The notes below the pieces were generated by a model that saw nothing but the letters and a program-made list of their open reading frames with translations, made no database searches and was not told where the DNA came from. The position numbers and the translations under genes were made by a program. From the NCBI GenBank assembly GCA_038961845.1, contig CP152408.1, positions 3,286,001-3,350,000 on the forward strand: a DNA stretch of 64,000 nucleotides, read 5' to 3'. This document shows positions 15,760 through 24,513 of the stretch, piece by piece. This stretch comes from Xylophilus sp. GW821-FHT01B05. GTDB taxonomy: Bacteria; Pseudomonadota; Gammaproteobacteria; Burkholderiales; Burkholderiaceae_C. Within the stretch, counting starts at the first letter, position 1. Each line of letters starts with the position of its first letter.

Positions 15760-16550
15760 TGTCAAAGCCTCAAATGGCGCAACGCCTCAAGGTGGCGGCC
15801 GTTACCGGTGCGGGGTCCGGCATCGGCGAAGCAGCCGCGATGAAGCTGGCGGAAGATGGCTTTCACGTCGCCGTCATCGACATCCAGAGCGACAAGGTCA
15901 GCGCCGTGGCGCGGGCGATCGAAGCGATCGGGGGGCAGGCTCTTGCGCTGGTGATGGACGTTCGACAGGCCGACTCGGTCGATCGGGCTTTCGAGGCGAT
16001 CGAGAAGTGGCGAAAGTGCCCGGACGTTTTAGTGAACAGCGCCGGGATCATCAACGTCGTGCCGCTGCTTGACTGCCAGGCAAGCGACTTCAACACCATC
16101 ATGGAAGTGAACGTGACTGGTACCTTCCTGTGCGCGCAGCGTGCAGCCAAAGGAATGATCGCCCAGCGGTACGGACGCATCGTTAATCTGACCTCCATCA
16201 GCGCCGAACGCGCCGGCATCGGCAGGGTTGCCTATGGCACGTCCAAGGCCGCCGTCGCAGGGCTTACTCGGCAACTCGCGATGGAGCTTGGTGCCTACGG
16301 AATCACTGCAAACTCAGTCGCCCCGGGCCCAGTCAGCACCCCGCTGACCGAGGAGATCTACACGCCCGACACGAAGCGCGCGTTCGAGAACATGATTCCG
16401 GCGAAGCGCCTTGGGACGGTCGGTGACGTGGCGAGTGCTATCGCCTTCCTCGCCAGCGAGCCAGCCGCTTACATCAACGGCGTGCTGCTGGCCGTAGATG
16501 GAGGTTACCTCGCCGCCGGTGTAGGCGTGACCGCAGGACTGCAATCCTGA
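15759..16550 (+). CDS. Short-chain dehydrogenase/reductase (SDR)
   Basis: 263 residues of the classical SDR type: NAD(P)-binding TGAGSGIG (residues about 16-23), NSAG (about 91-94), catalytic Ser in LTSIS and YGTSK with Tyr and Lys. The VIDIQ end of strand beta-2 has an acidic residue, favouring NAD over NADP. It probably oxidises or reduces an alcohol/ketone made from the compound handled by the tannase block. It is divergent from lysR and shares its operator; the translation start overlaps the 28-codon frame. Confidence 0.9.
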   Translation: MSKPQMAQRLKVAAVTGAGSGIGEAAAMKLAEDGFHVAVIDIQSDKVSAVARAIEAIGGQALALVMDVRQADSVDRAFEAIEKWRKCPDVLVNSAGIINVVPLLDCQASDFNTIMEVNVTGTFLCAQRAAKGMIAQRYGRIVNLTSISAERAGIGRVAYGTSKAAVAGLTRQLAMELGAYGITANSVAPGPVSTPLTEEIYTPDTKRAFENMIPAKRLGTVGDVASAIAFLASEPAAYINGVLLAVDGGYLAAGVGVTAGLQS

Positions 16551-16582
16551 GCGGGCACTGGAAGCAGTTGCCTTGGAGAAAC

Positions 16583-16615
16583 GCATGGTCGACTCGAAAA
16601 TGTGGTCGACCATGC
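16583..16615. repeat. 11-bp perfect inverted repeat after the SDR gene
   Basis: GCATGGTCGAC (16583-16593) and its exact complement GTCGACCATGC (16605-16615) are separated by 11 bases. It lies 33 bases after the SDR stop and just before the remnant of a thiamine-diphosphate enzyme. There is no T-run, so it is not a standard terminator; it could be a protein-binding site or the trace of a rearrangement. Confidence 0.75.
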
Positions 16616-16639
16616 CGACGGTACTCGGTGCCTGCCCGG

Positions 16640-16930
16640 ATTCATCAGCCGCGCGTTCCACGTCGCAACATTGGGCCGGCCCTGGCGTTGCCCGAGGACA
16701 TGCTGACCAATCTTGTGTCCGTGCCCGACCAAGGAGGCCATGGACGGCCTGGCCGCTGAACTGCAGCGCGCCGATCGGCCATTGCTGGTACTGGGCGGTG
16801 GCGGGTGGACGCGCGAGGCCGGTGCCAACATCATTGCCTTCGCAACGAACTTCGACCTGCCGGTCGTCTGCGCATTCCGCCGGCAGGACAAGCCATGGAC
16901 GGCGCACCGCGCCATAGAGATCGTAGACAC
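16640..16930 (+). pseudogene. Remnant of a thiamine-diphosphate enzyme (acetolactate synthase family)
   Basis: Short pieces in shifted frames match the middle of this family: ALALPEDMLTNLV (about 16675-16716), then in another frame EAMDGLAAELQRADRPLLVL with GGGGWTREAGANI and FDLPVVCAFRRQD (about 16734-16890). No N- or C-terminal catalytic parts remain. The gene has lost its ends and at least one frame. It stands after the SDR on the same strand and may once have belonged to its operon. The stretch 16930-17021 holds nothing recognisable. Confidence 0.65.
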
Positions 16931-17021
16931 GTTCTCAAACGTCCAGCACTTTGCGGAACTTCGGCCCCAGCAAACAGGAATGGCGCACATGTACCCCCGG
17001 GTTGCCGAGGCAAGCACCCAT

Positions 17022-17741
17022 TCAATCAGGCTGAAAGAACGGCGCCATGCGCTGCCGGGAACATTCCAGGTGATGCCGCATTGCGTCATGCGCCTGCTCG
17101 GCATTGCCTGAACGCAGCGCCTCGACGATGAGCGCATGCTCATGGATCGCCTCCTGCGTCACCTGCACATGGAAGCGCAGCCGAAACAGATGCATATGCG
17201 AATGCAGGCGGGCTAATGTCTCGACGATGAGGTCGTTGCCACTATGGCGGGCGATCCAGTTGTGGAACTCGGCATCCTGCACTGCGAACTTGCCATAGGC
17301 CACCTTGGCGTCATCGGCATCGGGCCGCTCCATGCCGGCCACGATGGCATCCAGCTCTACATCGTCCTTGGCCTGCAGCCCACGCGCCGCCAAGAAGGCG
17401 GCGTGCGGCTCCAGCAACAGGCGCATTTCGTAGATCTGCGAGAAGCGGTTTTGGCTGGGCATGGGCGCCGCGCTGTAGCCAATGTTGTGGGTCTTGACGA
17501 CCAAGCCCTCGTTCTCCAGCCGTATCAGGGCGGCGCGGATGGGCGTTTGCGACACCCCCAGGTCGCGCACTAGCGCATCGATCGCGATGCGGCTGCCCGG
17601 TGCGATCTTCAGCGAGATCAGTTGGGACAGAAGGCTTTCATAGACCTCGTCACCCAGGGACGCGCGCCGGATCACGCCGGGACTGGCGTCTTGGTCCAGG
17701 TTCACCAACAGCTTGCTCAGCTTGGAGTCGACGGTTGACAT
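17022..17741 (-). CDS. GntR-family regulator (FCD subfamily)
   Basis: 239 residues from the ATG at 17741 (a longer frame to 17792 lacks the usual context; GGAG lies 9 bases before this ATG). The N-terminal winged helix includes SLGDEVYESLLSQLISLKIAPGS and VSQTPIRAALIRLENEGLV. The C-terminal FCD domain has the metal/ligand residues in EFHNWIARHSGN, RLHSHMH and EHALIVEAL. It is divergent from the dehydrogenase cluster starting at 17826, and a palindrome suited to a GntR dimer lies between them. It is most simply a repressor relieved by a carboxylate intermediate of that pathway. Confidence 0.9.
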   Translation of the reverse strand: MSTVDSKLSKLLVNLDQDASPGVIRRASLGDEVYESLLSQLISLKIAPGSRIAIDALVRDLGVSQTPIRAALIRLENEGLVVKTHNIGYSAAPMPSQNRFSQIYEMRLLLEPHAAFLAARGLQAKDDVELDAIVAGMERPDADDAKVAYGKFAVQDAEFHNWIARHSGNDLIVETLARLHSHMHLFRLRFHVQVTQEAIHEHALIVEALRSGNAEQAHDAMRHHLECSRQRMAPFFQPD

Positions 17742-17763
17742 GGTGAGGCTCCGAAAAGATGGC

Positions 17764-17818
17764 TTGACACAGGATGGTGGCAACCATACCATTAATTAAA
17801 TCGTATATCCGATCGGAT
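17764..17818 (+). promoter_or_regulatory. Promoter and candidate GntR operator for the dehydrogenase cluster
   Basis: TTGACA (17764-17769), a 17-base spacer and TACCAT (17787-17792) form a good sigma70 promoter reading rightwards. A perfect 12-bp palindrome ATCCGATCGGAT (17807-17818) follows at about +8 to +20, where a bound repressor would block transcription. The region is markedly AT-rich compared with its surroundings. The gap to the ATG at 17826 has no Shine-Dalgarno. Confidence 0.65.
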
Positions 17819-17825
17819 TTTATAT

Positions 17826-18848
17826 ATGGCAGTTGTGGAAGCTATTCCCATCCCCTATCCCACCGTCCAAGCGCACTGCGTACGGGCACTGACAGTTCAC
17901 GGCGTACCCGAAGACAACGCCCGCATCCAGACAGAACTGCTGCTGGAGGCGGAGCTGCGCGGCCGCCCATCCCACGGCGTGATGCGGCTGCCCCGGGTGA
18001 TCGAGCGCATCCGCAATGGCGTGGCGGACCCGGTGCAAACCGGCTTGCATACCTGGCGCGGCAGCGCCCTGCTGCAGGTCGATGGCGCCAAGGGCCTCGG
18101 GCCGGTGGTGGCGCTTGCAGCACTGCAAGAGCTTTCCTCCCGGGCCCGGGAGACAGGGCTGACCGCCGCCGTCATCCATGACAGCAACCATCTGGGAATG
18201 CTGGCGCTGTACGCGGAACGCATCGCGCAGCAGGGACAAATACTCATCGCTCTGTCGACCAGCGAAGCCCTGGTCCACCCCTGGGGCGGGCGGCGCGCCT
18301 TGATCGGAACCAACCCGATCGCGATAGGCGTGCCCGCCAAGCCCCTGCCCTTCGTGCTCGACATGGCGACGAGCGCGGTATCCATGGGGCAGATCCACGA
18401 CTACGCCACCCGCGGCCGGCCACTGCAGCCCGGCTGGGCGCTGGACTCGCGCGGGAACCCAACGGTGGATGCGCAGGCGGCTACGTCCGGCGCGATCGCC
18501 CCCTTCGGCGATGCCAAGGGCTATGCGCTGGGGCTGGCTTTCGAGGTGATGGTGGCGAGCCTGACCGCGTCAGCCACGGGCACGCAGGTGTGCGGCACCC
18601 TGGACTCCCGGCAGCCGTGCAACAAGGGCGATGTCTTCATAGTGCTGGAACCCGCATCAAGTGCGATGGCGGACCACATCACCGCGTACCTCGACGAGAT
18701 CCGCGCATGCGCTCCGCGCGATCCCGGCAAGCCGGTGGTCGTGCCCGGGGACCGCGCCCATATGCAGCGTGAACGCAGCCTGCGCGACGGCCTGCTGCTG
18801 GCCCCATCGGTATGGGACGCGATCTGCGGCCTTGCCCAATCCACTTGA
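17826..18848 (+). CDS. Malate/L-lactate dehydrogenase family (Ldh2-type) oxidoreductase
   Basis: 340 residues. Family marks are RPSHGVMRLPR (residues about 47-57) with the conserved His, VIHDSNHLGML (catalytic His region), GTNPIAIGVP, DMATSAVSMGQI and GDAKGYALGLAFE. These NAD(P)-dependent enzymes reduce or oxidise 2-hydroxyacids (malate, lactate, ureidoglycolate, sulfolactate types). The C-terminus is normal. No ribosome site is visible before the ATG at 17826, so translation may be leaderless-like or start downstream. First gene of the GntR-linked cluster; 20 bases separate it from the next gene. Confidence 0.9.
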   Translation: MAVVEAIPIPYPTVQAHCVRALTVHGVPEDNARIQTELLLEAELRGRPSHGVMRLPRVIERIRNGVADPVQTGLHTWRGSALLQVDGAKGLGPVVALAALQELSSRARETGLTAAVIHDSNHLGMLALYAERIAQQGQILIALSTSEALVHPWGGRRALIGTNPIAIGVPAKPLPFVLDMATSAVSMGQIHDYATRGRPLQPGWALDSRGNPTVDAQAATSGAIAPFGDAKGYALGLAFEVMVASLTASATGTQVCGTLDSRQPCNKGDVFIVLEPASSAMADHITAYLDEIRACAPRDPGKPVVVPGDRAHMQRERSLRDGLLLAPSVWDAICGLAQST

Positions 18849-18868
18849 CCCTCCAGACGACATCCACC

Positions 18869-20095
18869 ATGAACGAACTCTTTGGAGCCATGCGCGCTCC
18901 CCGAAATGTGCTCTTTGGCGACGGACAGCGATTTGCCGTGGGCAGCGTTGCCGCAGCGATCGGAAGGCGGGCCCTGGTATGCACGGACGAACGCTTCGCC
19001 GCCTCGGCCCCCATGCAGGAGATCCTCGACAGCCTGCGCCGCGAAGGTGTGGAAGTCCTGGTGTCCACGCACACGCTGCCGGAGCTTCCGGCGCGCAGCA
19101 TTGCGGCCTGCGTCGAATTCGCCCGCGCCTTTGCGCCAGAGGTGGTGCTGGGCCTGGGTGGCGGCAGCTGCATGGACATGGCCAAGCTGGTCAGTCTGCT
19201 GCTGACGCATGGCGGGCCGGCAAGCCAGTACTACGGCGAACTGAAGGTGCCGGGCCCCATCATTCCCGTGATTGCCATCACCACCACGGCCGGCACCGGG
19301 TCAGAAGTCACGCCGGTGGCGGTGATGGCGGATGAATCCCGCGATCTGAAGGTAGGTATCTCCAGCCCGTACCTGATCCCGCACACCGCCATTTGCGACC
19401 CGGAGCTGACCCGCTCCTGCCCGCCGGGCCTCACGGCCATTTCCGGCGCCGATGCGCTGACCCATGCCATCGAGGCCTTCACGGCGGTGGAGCATCCACG
19501 CACCCCACTGCTTGCACAACAGCGCGTGTTCGTTGGCAAGAATCTCTTCAGCGACCAATGGGCGCTGACGGCCATCCGGGCCATTGCAGAGTTCCTGCCT
19601 CGAGCTATGAGTGATGGCGACGATGCGCACGCGCGCTCCATGGTGATGTTTGGCGCCGTCTCCGCCGGCCTGGCCTTCGGTGCGGCGGGCACGGCGGCGG
19701 CCCATGCCATCCAGTACCCCGTGGGCGCCCTGACCCACACCGCCCATGGCCTGGGCGTGGCGGCGCTGCTGCCCTACGTGATGGCCTACAACGCAGCGCA
19801 CTGCCTGCCCCAGCTCGGGGAAATCGCCCGCGCCATGGGCAGCACAGTGAACGATGGCCCCGTTGCGCTCGCCGAGGACGGCATACGCAGGGTGCGTGCC
19901 CTGCTGTCGGGCATCGGCGTGCCGCGCACCCTGGCCGAGCTTGGCCTGGCCGAAGACAGGCTGGGTTGGGTCGCTGAGCAATCCATGCTGTCGGCGCGGC
20001 TCGTGAACAACAACCCCCGGCCGCTGCAGGTCGCCGACATGCAAGCGATCGTCGACGACGCCTACCACGGCCGGCTCCGCCCCATCGCAGCCTGA
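18869..20095 (+). CDS. Iron-containing alcohol dehydrogenase
   Basis: 408 residues, group III Fe-ADH. The nucleotide site is GLGGGSCMDMAK (near residues 91-102) and TTTAGTGSEVTPVAV; metal ligands are in SGADALTHAIEAF (Asp, His), AHAIQYP and THTAHGLG (His residues). The upstream open frame reaches 18812, but MNELFGAM at 18869 fits the family start. Members oxidise alcohols or reduce aldehydes such as 4-hydroxybutyrate or lactaldehyde; which substrate applies is not visible. It is followed after 30 bases by an aldehyde dehydrogenase, which suggests an alcohol-to-acid sequence. Confidence 0.9.
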   Translation: MNELFGAMRAPRNVLFGDGQRFAVGSVAAAIGRRALVCTDERFAASAPMQEILDSLRREGVEVLVSTHTLPELPARSIAACVEFARAFAPEVVLGLGGGSCMDMAKLVSLLLTHGGPASQYYGELKVPGPIIPVIAITTTAGTGSEVTPVAVMADESRDLKVGISSPYLIPHTAICDPELTRSCPPGLTAISGADALTHAIEAFTAVEHPRTPLLAQQRVFVGKNLFSDQWALTAIRAIAEFLPRAMSDGDDAHARSMVMFGAVSAGLAFGAAGTAAAHAIQYPVGALTHTAHGLGVAALLPYVMAYNAAHCLPQLGEIARAMGSTVNDGPVALAEDGIRRVRALLSGIGVPRTLAELGLAEDRLGWVAEQSMLSARLVNNNPRPLQVADMQAIVDDAYHGRLRPIAA

Positions 20096-20125
20096 ACCAT
20101 TCTTTCCCTGAAACCTTCACCTCCC

Positions 20126-21574
20126 ATGTCCACTCTTCCATTCGACGTTCCCACCGAGCTTTTCATTGCAGGCCAATGGCGCCCCTCTGCGTCGGGCCGG
20201 CGCATCGATGTCACCAACCCGTCCACCGAAACGGTCATAGCAAGCGTGGCCAACGCCACGGTAGACGAAGCGCTGGAGGCGGTGGATGCGGCCGCAGCGG
20301 CCGCCCCGGCATGGGCCGCCACGCCACCGCGCAAGCGCGGCGAGATACTGCGGCGCGCCTATGAACTCATGGTGCGCGACGCAGAGCCCCTGGCACAGCT
20401 CATTTCCCTGGAGAACGGCAAGGCACTGGCCGATGCCCGGGGCGAAGTGGCTTACGCGGCGGAATTCTTCCGCTGGTTCGCGGAGGAAGCCGTTCGCATC
20501 AATGGCGACATCAGCGTGTCCCCTTCGGGCACGAGCCGCATCATCGTCCAGTACCAGCCGGTCGGCGTCGCCTTCCTGGTCACGCCCTGGAACTTCCCGG
20601 CGGCCATGGCCACGCGCAAGATCGGGCCGGCGCTTGCCGCGGGCTGCACATGCATCCTGAAGCCGGCCACGGCAACCCCTCTCACGGCCCTGGCGGTCGC
20701 ACGCCTTCTTGCTGAAGCCGGCGTGCCCGATGGCGTGGTGAACGTCATCACGACCTCGACCGCCGGCAAGATCGCCGACGTGGTGCTGGACGATCCGCGC
20801 GTGCGCAAGCTCTCTTTCACGGGCTCCACCGAAGTGGGCCGAATCCTGCTGCGCAAGGCCGCCGACTCGGTGGTCAACTGCTCCATGGAGCTGGGCGGCA
20901 ATGCCCCCTTCATCGTGTTCGATGACGCCGACTTGGGCGCCGCCGTCGAAGGTGCCATGGTGGCCAAGATGCGCAATGGCGGAGAGGCCTGCACTGCAGC
21001 GAACCGCTTCTATGTGCAGCGCGGCATTGCCGAGGCGTTCACCCAGGAACTGGCCAGGCGCATGGGCTCACTGAAGGTGGACGACGGCTGCAAGGAGGAC
21101 ACCCAATGCGGCCCCTTGGTCAACGCCGCCGCGGTGCGGAAGGTAGCTTCGCTGGTGGACGACGCCGTGGCCAAGGGCGCGCGCGTACTGACCGGCGGCA
21201 AGCGCCTGGACCGCGCAGGATATTTCTACATGCCGACCGTGCTCTCGAACGTTCATGCAGAGGCCGACCTGCTTGGCGAAGAGATCTTCGGCCCCGTCGC
21301 CCCCATCGTCGTGTTCGACGAGGAAGGCGAGGCCATCACGCAGGCCAATGCAACCGAGTATGGTTTGGTCGCCTACGTGTTCACCCGCGATCTGGCACGC
21401 GGACTGCGCGTGTCGGAATCTCTCGAAACCGGCATGGTGGCGCTGAACCGCGGCCTGGTGTCTGACCCGGCGGCCCCCTTTGGCGGCGTCAAGCAAAGCG
21501 GGCTCGGGAGGGAAGGCGCGCACCATGGGCTGCTGGAATTCATGGAGGCCAAGTACATCTCCACGAACTGGTAA
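20126..21574 (+). CDS. NAD(P)-dependent aldehyde dehydrogenase (succinate-semialdehyde dehydrogenase-like)
   Basis: 482 residues, the usual length of the superfamily. Seen motifs: VTPWNFPAAMATRKIGPALA, LSFTGSTEVGR, catalytic Glu in MELGGNAPFIVFDDADL and the nucleophile Cys in NGGEACTAANRFYVQ; EEIFGPVAPI and PFGGVKQSGLGREG are near the C-terminus. The pattern is closest to GabD-type enzymes. With the Fe-ADH upstream it would turn a hydroxy- or semialdehyde acid into a dicarboxylate. The exact substrate is inference. Confidence 0.92.
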   Translation: MSTLPFDVPTELFIAGQWRPSASGRRIDVTNPSTETVIASVANATVDEALEAVDAAAAAAPAWAATPPRKRGEILRRAYELMVRDAEPLAQLISLENGKALADARGEVAYAAEFFRWFAEEAVRINGDISVSPSGTSRIIVQYQPVGVAFLVTPWNFPAAMATRKIGPALAAGCTCILKPATATPLTALAVARLLAEAGVPDGVVNVITTSTAGKIADVVLDDPRVRKLSFTGSTEVGRILLRKAADSVVNCSMELGGNAPFIVFDDADLGAAVEGAMVAKMRNGGEACTAANRFYVQRGIAEAFTQELARRMGSLKVDDGCKEDTQCGPLVNAAAVRKVASLVDDAVAKGARVLTGGKRLDRAGYFYMPTVLSNVHAEADLLGEEIFGPVAPIVVFDEEGEAITQANATEYGLVAYVFTRDLARGLRVSESLETGMVALNRGLVSDPAAPFGGVKQSGLGREGAHHGLLEFMEAKYISTNW

Positions 21575-21615
21575 CTAGTCACTGTCATTGGAAAGCACTG
21601 GAGACATCAACTCAC

Positions 21616-22701
21616 ATGGCCAAATACGAAATCGCAACCCTCGACGGCGATGGCATCGGACCGGAAGTCTGCCAATCAGCCACTACGGTGTTGGCGCAGG
21701 CATGCGGAGCGGACCTGCTGCGGTTCTCGCGCCACGACGGCGGTGCAGGGCACTACGCGCGCACAGGCAAGGTACTGTCCGACGAAACCTTCCAGGCCTG
21801 CAAGAAGGCGGACGCCATCCTGCACGGTGCCGCCGGCCTGCCCGGCATCACGTATCCCGACGGAACCGAAGTTGGCAACGACCTTCACCTGCAACTTCGC
21901 TTCAAGCTGGACCTGTATGCCAACGTCCGCCCCATCCGGCTATACCCGGGCGCCAAATCGCCCCTGGCCGACTGGAAGCCGGGGCAGATCAACTATGTGA
22001 TCGTGCGCGAGAACACGGAAGGCCTCTACGCCAGCCGGGGCGGCGGTATCGTGCTGCGCGATGAGGTCGCGACCGACACGATCGTCATCACCAGGAAAGG
22101 CGTGGAGCGGGTGGCCCGCTTCTCGTTCGACCTGGCCCGCAAGCGCAATGGCGCCCCCCGGGATGGCAAGCGCCGCGTCACGGTCTGCGACAAGGCCAAC
22201 ATTCTTCGCAGCTACGCCTTCTTCAGGAAGGTGTGCGACGAAGTGGCCCAGACCTACCCCGACGTGGAAGTGGACTACGCCTACGCGGACGCCATCACGG
22301 TCCACATGGTCAAGAAGCCTGATTTCTACGATGTGATCGTCGCGGAGAACATGTTCGGCGACATCATCTCCGACCTCGGCGCGGCCACCATCGGCGGCAT
22401 GGGGCTGTCGGCCTCGGCCGAACTGGGCGACCACCATGGGCTGTTCCAGGGGGCGCATGGCTCCGCCCCGGACATCGCCGGCCAGAACGTCGCCAGCCCA
22501 TTCGCCACCATCCTCTCGGGAGCGCTGATGCTGCGCTGGCTTGGAGAAAAGTACCAGGACCCCAGCCTGGTCGATGCCGCCGCACGCGTGGAGACCGCTA
22601 CAGAGAACGTGCTCGCCGAAGGCCGCGTCCTGCCCCGGGACATCGGCGGAACCTCCAGTTGCACCGAGATCACCGAGGCGGTCTGCCGTCAATTGTCCTG
22701 A
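21616..22701 (+). CDS. Isocitrate/isopropylmalate/tartrate-type dehydrogenase
   Basis: 361 residues of the beta-decarboxylating dehydrogenase family. It starts IATLDGDGIGPEV, has YVIVRENTEGLYASRGG (substrate/phosphate loop), ADAITVHMVKKPDFYDVIVAENMFGDIISDLGA, and GAHGSAPDIAG. The window has its own icd at 48684, so this is an accessory paralogue, possibly acting on tartrate, isopropylmalate-like or other 2-hydroxy dicarboxylates. It lies in the middle of the GntR-linked cluster, 42 bases after the aldehyde dehydrogenase. Confidence 0.88.
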   Translation: MAKYEIATLDGDGIGPEVCQSATTVLAQACGADLLRFSRHDGGAGHYARTGKVLSDETFQACKKADAILHGAAGLPGITYPDGTEVGNDLHLQLRFKLDLYANVRPIRLYPGAKSPLADWKPGQINYVIVRENTEGLYASRGGGIVLRDEVATDTIVITRKGVERVARFSFDLARKRNGAPRDGKRRVTVCDKANILRSYAFFRKVCDEVAQTYPDVEVDYAYADAITVHMVKKPDFYDVIVAENMFGDIISDLGAATIGGMGLSASAELGDHHGLFQGAHGSAPDIAGQNVASPFATILSGALMLRWLGEKYQDPSLVDAAARVETATENVLAEGRVLPRDIGGTSSCTEITEAVCRQLS

Positions 22702-22748
22702 CCCCTGCCAGCACGCAGGCCGAAAAGAAAACCCAAGGAGACAAATCC

Positions 22749-23735
22749 GTGTTCAAGAAGTTCGCACTACTCGCTGCGCTTTGCCTGTCGTTTGCCGCAG
22801 CCCATGGCCAGGTGGCGGCTGATCGTCCCATCACCTTGATCGTCAATGTGCCACCCGGAGGCAGCTCCGATGCGCTGGCACGCCTGACAGCCACCATGCT
22901 GGGCAGTCAGTTGAACCGCTCCATCGTGGTCGAGAACGTCACCGGCGCCGGTGGCCTGGTGGGCATGCAGAAGTTCCTGCGCGCCCCCGCTGACGGCGCC
23001 ACGCTGCTGTTCATCAATCAATCACTGGTCATTCTTCCGCACCTGCATCCCAAGTCGGCCTACAACCCATTGACCGATGTGGAGCCCATCGGGGTCGTCG
23101 CCAAGGTGCCCATGGTTCTGTCGGTGAGCAACGCGGGGGGCGTGAAGAACCTCGCGTCACTCATCGAGACAATGAAGAAGTCCCCAGGCAAGATCAACTT
23201 CGGCTCTGGCGGCCCCGGCACGACGGCGCACTTGGCAGAGGCGCTGTTCCTCAAGCTTGCCGACGTTCAGGCAGAAATGATCCAGTACCGGGGCTCCGGC
23301 CCGGCGCTCAGCGACCTGATGGCTGGGACCATCGACGCGGTGATCGACCAGACCGTGACCATGCTGCCGCTGCACAAGGACGGCCGGGTGAAGGCGATCG
23401 CGGTCAGCGGCGGTGCGCGCCTGCCGCAGAACCCCGAGATCCCCAGCTTTGCTGAGGCGGGCTTGCCCGAGTTCGATCTGAGCATCTGGAATGGCGTGGT
23501 GGCCCCGAAGGGAACGCCGCCGGACCTCGCCGCCAGGCTGGCAAGCGCCCTGGCCGTAGTGGTGTCCAGCCCCGATTTCAAGAGCCGACTGGCCAGCCTC
23601 GCGGCGCAGGCGCCGACTGAGAACGAAAAGGGGCCAGCGTACTTCCGTCGCGTGATTACGCAGGACAACGAACGTGTTGCCGATCTAGCCAAGACAGGGG
23701 CATTCGCCAGTACGACGGGGGCGATGGGCAAGTAG
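22749..23735 (+). CDS. Bug-family substrate-binding protein
   Basis: 328 residues. I chose the GTG at 22749 because CCAAGGAGAC lies just upstream and a signal peptide begins there (FKKFALLAALCLSFAAAHGQ); the open frame continues into the previous gene but that part is not protein-like. Mature part: RPITLIVNVPPGGSSDALAR, VVENVTGAGG, and GSGGPGTTAHLAEA. It should deliver the carboxylate that the preceding dehydrogenases use, or sense it. No TctA/TctB membrane partners are present in the window. Confidence 0.9.
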   Translation: MFKKFALLAALCLSFAAAHGQVAADRPITLIVNVPPGGSSDALARLTATMLGSQLNRSIVVENVTGAGGLVGMQKFLRAPADGATLLFINQSLVILPHLHPKSAYNPLTDVEPIGVVAKVPMVLSVSNAGGVKNLASLIETMKKSPGKINFGSGGPGTTAHLAEALFLKLADVQAEMIQYRGSGPALSDLMAGTIDAVIDQTVTMLPLHKDGRVKAIAVSGGARLPQNPEIPSFAEAGLPEFDLSIWNGVVAPKGTPPDLAARLASALAVVVSSPDFKSRLASLAAQAPTENEKGPAYFRRVITQDNERVADLAKTGAFASTTGAMGK

Positions 23736-23785
23736 CAAGCACAGGTGTGTGTCCCGCATTCCGGCTTTCGCGCAATACTGCAGCC

Positions 23786-24508
23786 ATGACCTCACACACC
23801 ATCAAAGCCCTGGTATTCGACGTGTTCGGCACCGTGGTCGACTGGCGCAACGGCGTCGCGCACGAAGCCGCTGCCTTCCTGGCGCGGCACGGTGCCGGCC
23901 ACCGCGACGCCTATGCCTTCGCCGACGCCTGGCGCCGCCGCTATGTACCAGCAATGGACGAGGTGCGCTCCGGCCGTCGCCCCTTCACGCGGCTGGACGT
24001 TCTGCATCGGGAAAACCTGCTGGCCGTGTTGCCGGACTTCGGTATTGATCCGGCCCATGTGCCGGCACAAGAGATCGAGGCGCTGAACCTGGCCTGGCAC
24101 CGACTGGACCCATGGCCCGACGCCCTGCCCGGCCTGCAGCGGCTGAAGGCGCGCTTCATCATCGCGCCGCTGTCCAACGGCAACATCCGCCTCATGCTGG
24201 ACATGGCCAAGCGCGCTGGAATTCCGTGGGACGCAATCCTCGGCGCCGAGGTGGCGCAGGCCTACAAGCCCGCGCCGGAGGCCTATCTGCGCACGGCCGA
24301 GGTGCTGGCGCTGGCACCGGGCGAGATCTGCCTGGTGGCCGCACACAACGGCGACCTGGCCGCCGCCCGTGAATGCGGCCTGCAAACCGCCTTCGTACCG
24401 CGGCCGACCGAGCACGGCCCCAACCAGACGACAGACCTGCAGCCGGCACAGGCCTGGGATCTGGTGGCGCCAGACTTTCTTGCACTGGCGCAACAACTGG
24501 GGGGCTGA
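23786..24508 (+). CDS. HAD-superfamily hydrolase, haloacid dehalogenase type II-like
   Basis: 240 residues from the ATG at 23786. Motif I is VFDVFGTVVDWRNG with the nucleophile Asp, motif II is APLSNGNIRL, the Lys motif is QAYKPAPEAYL and the acidic motif is CLVAAHNGDLAAA. The DVFGTVVDW form is that of L-2-haloacid dehalogenases, which give D-2-hydroxyacids, although many homologues are phosphatases. As the last gene of the GntR-linked cluster (51 bases after the Bug gene), a role in making the 2-hydroxyacid for the Ldh2-type enzyme is possible but unproven. Confidence 0.85.
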   Translation: MTSHTIKALVFDVFGTVVDWRNGVAHEAAAFLARHGAGHRDAYAFADAWRRRYVPAMDEVRSGRRPFTRLDVLHRENLLAVLPDFGIDPAHVPAQEIEALNLAWHRLDPWPDALPGLQRLKARFIIAPLSNGNIRLMLDMAKRAGIPWDAILGAEVAQAYKPAPEAYLRTAEVLALAPGEICLVAAHNGDLAAARECGLQTAFVPRPTEHGPNQTTDLQPAQAWDLVAPDFLALAQQLGG

Positions 24509-24513
24509 GCAAC

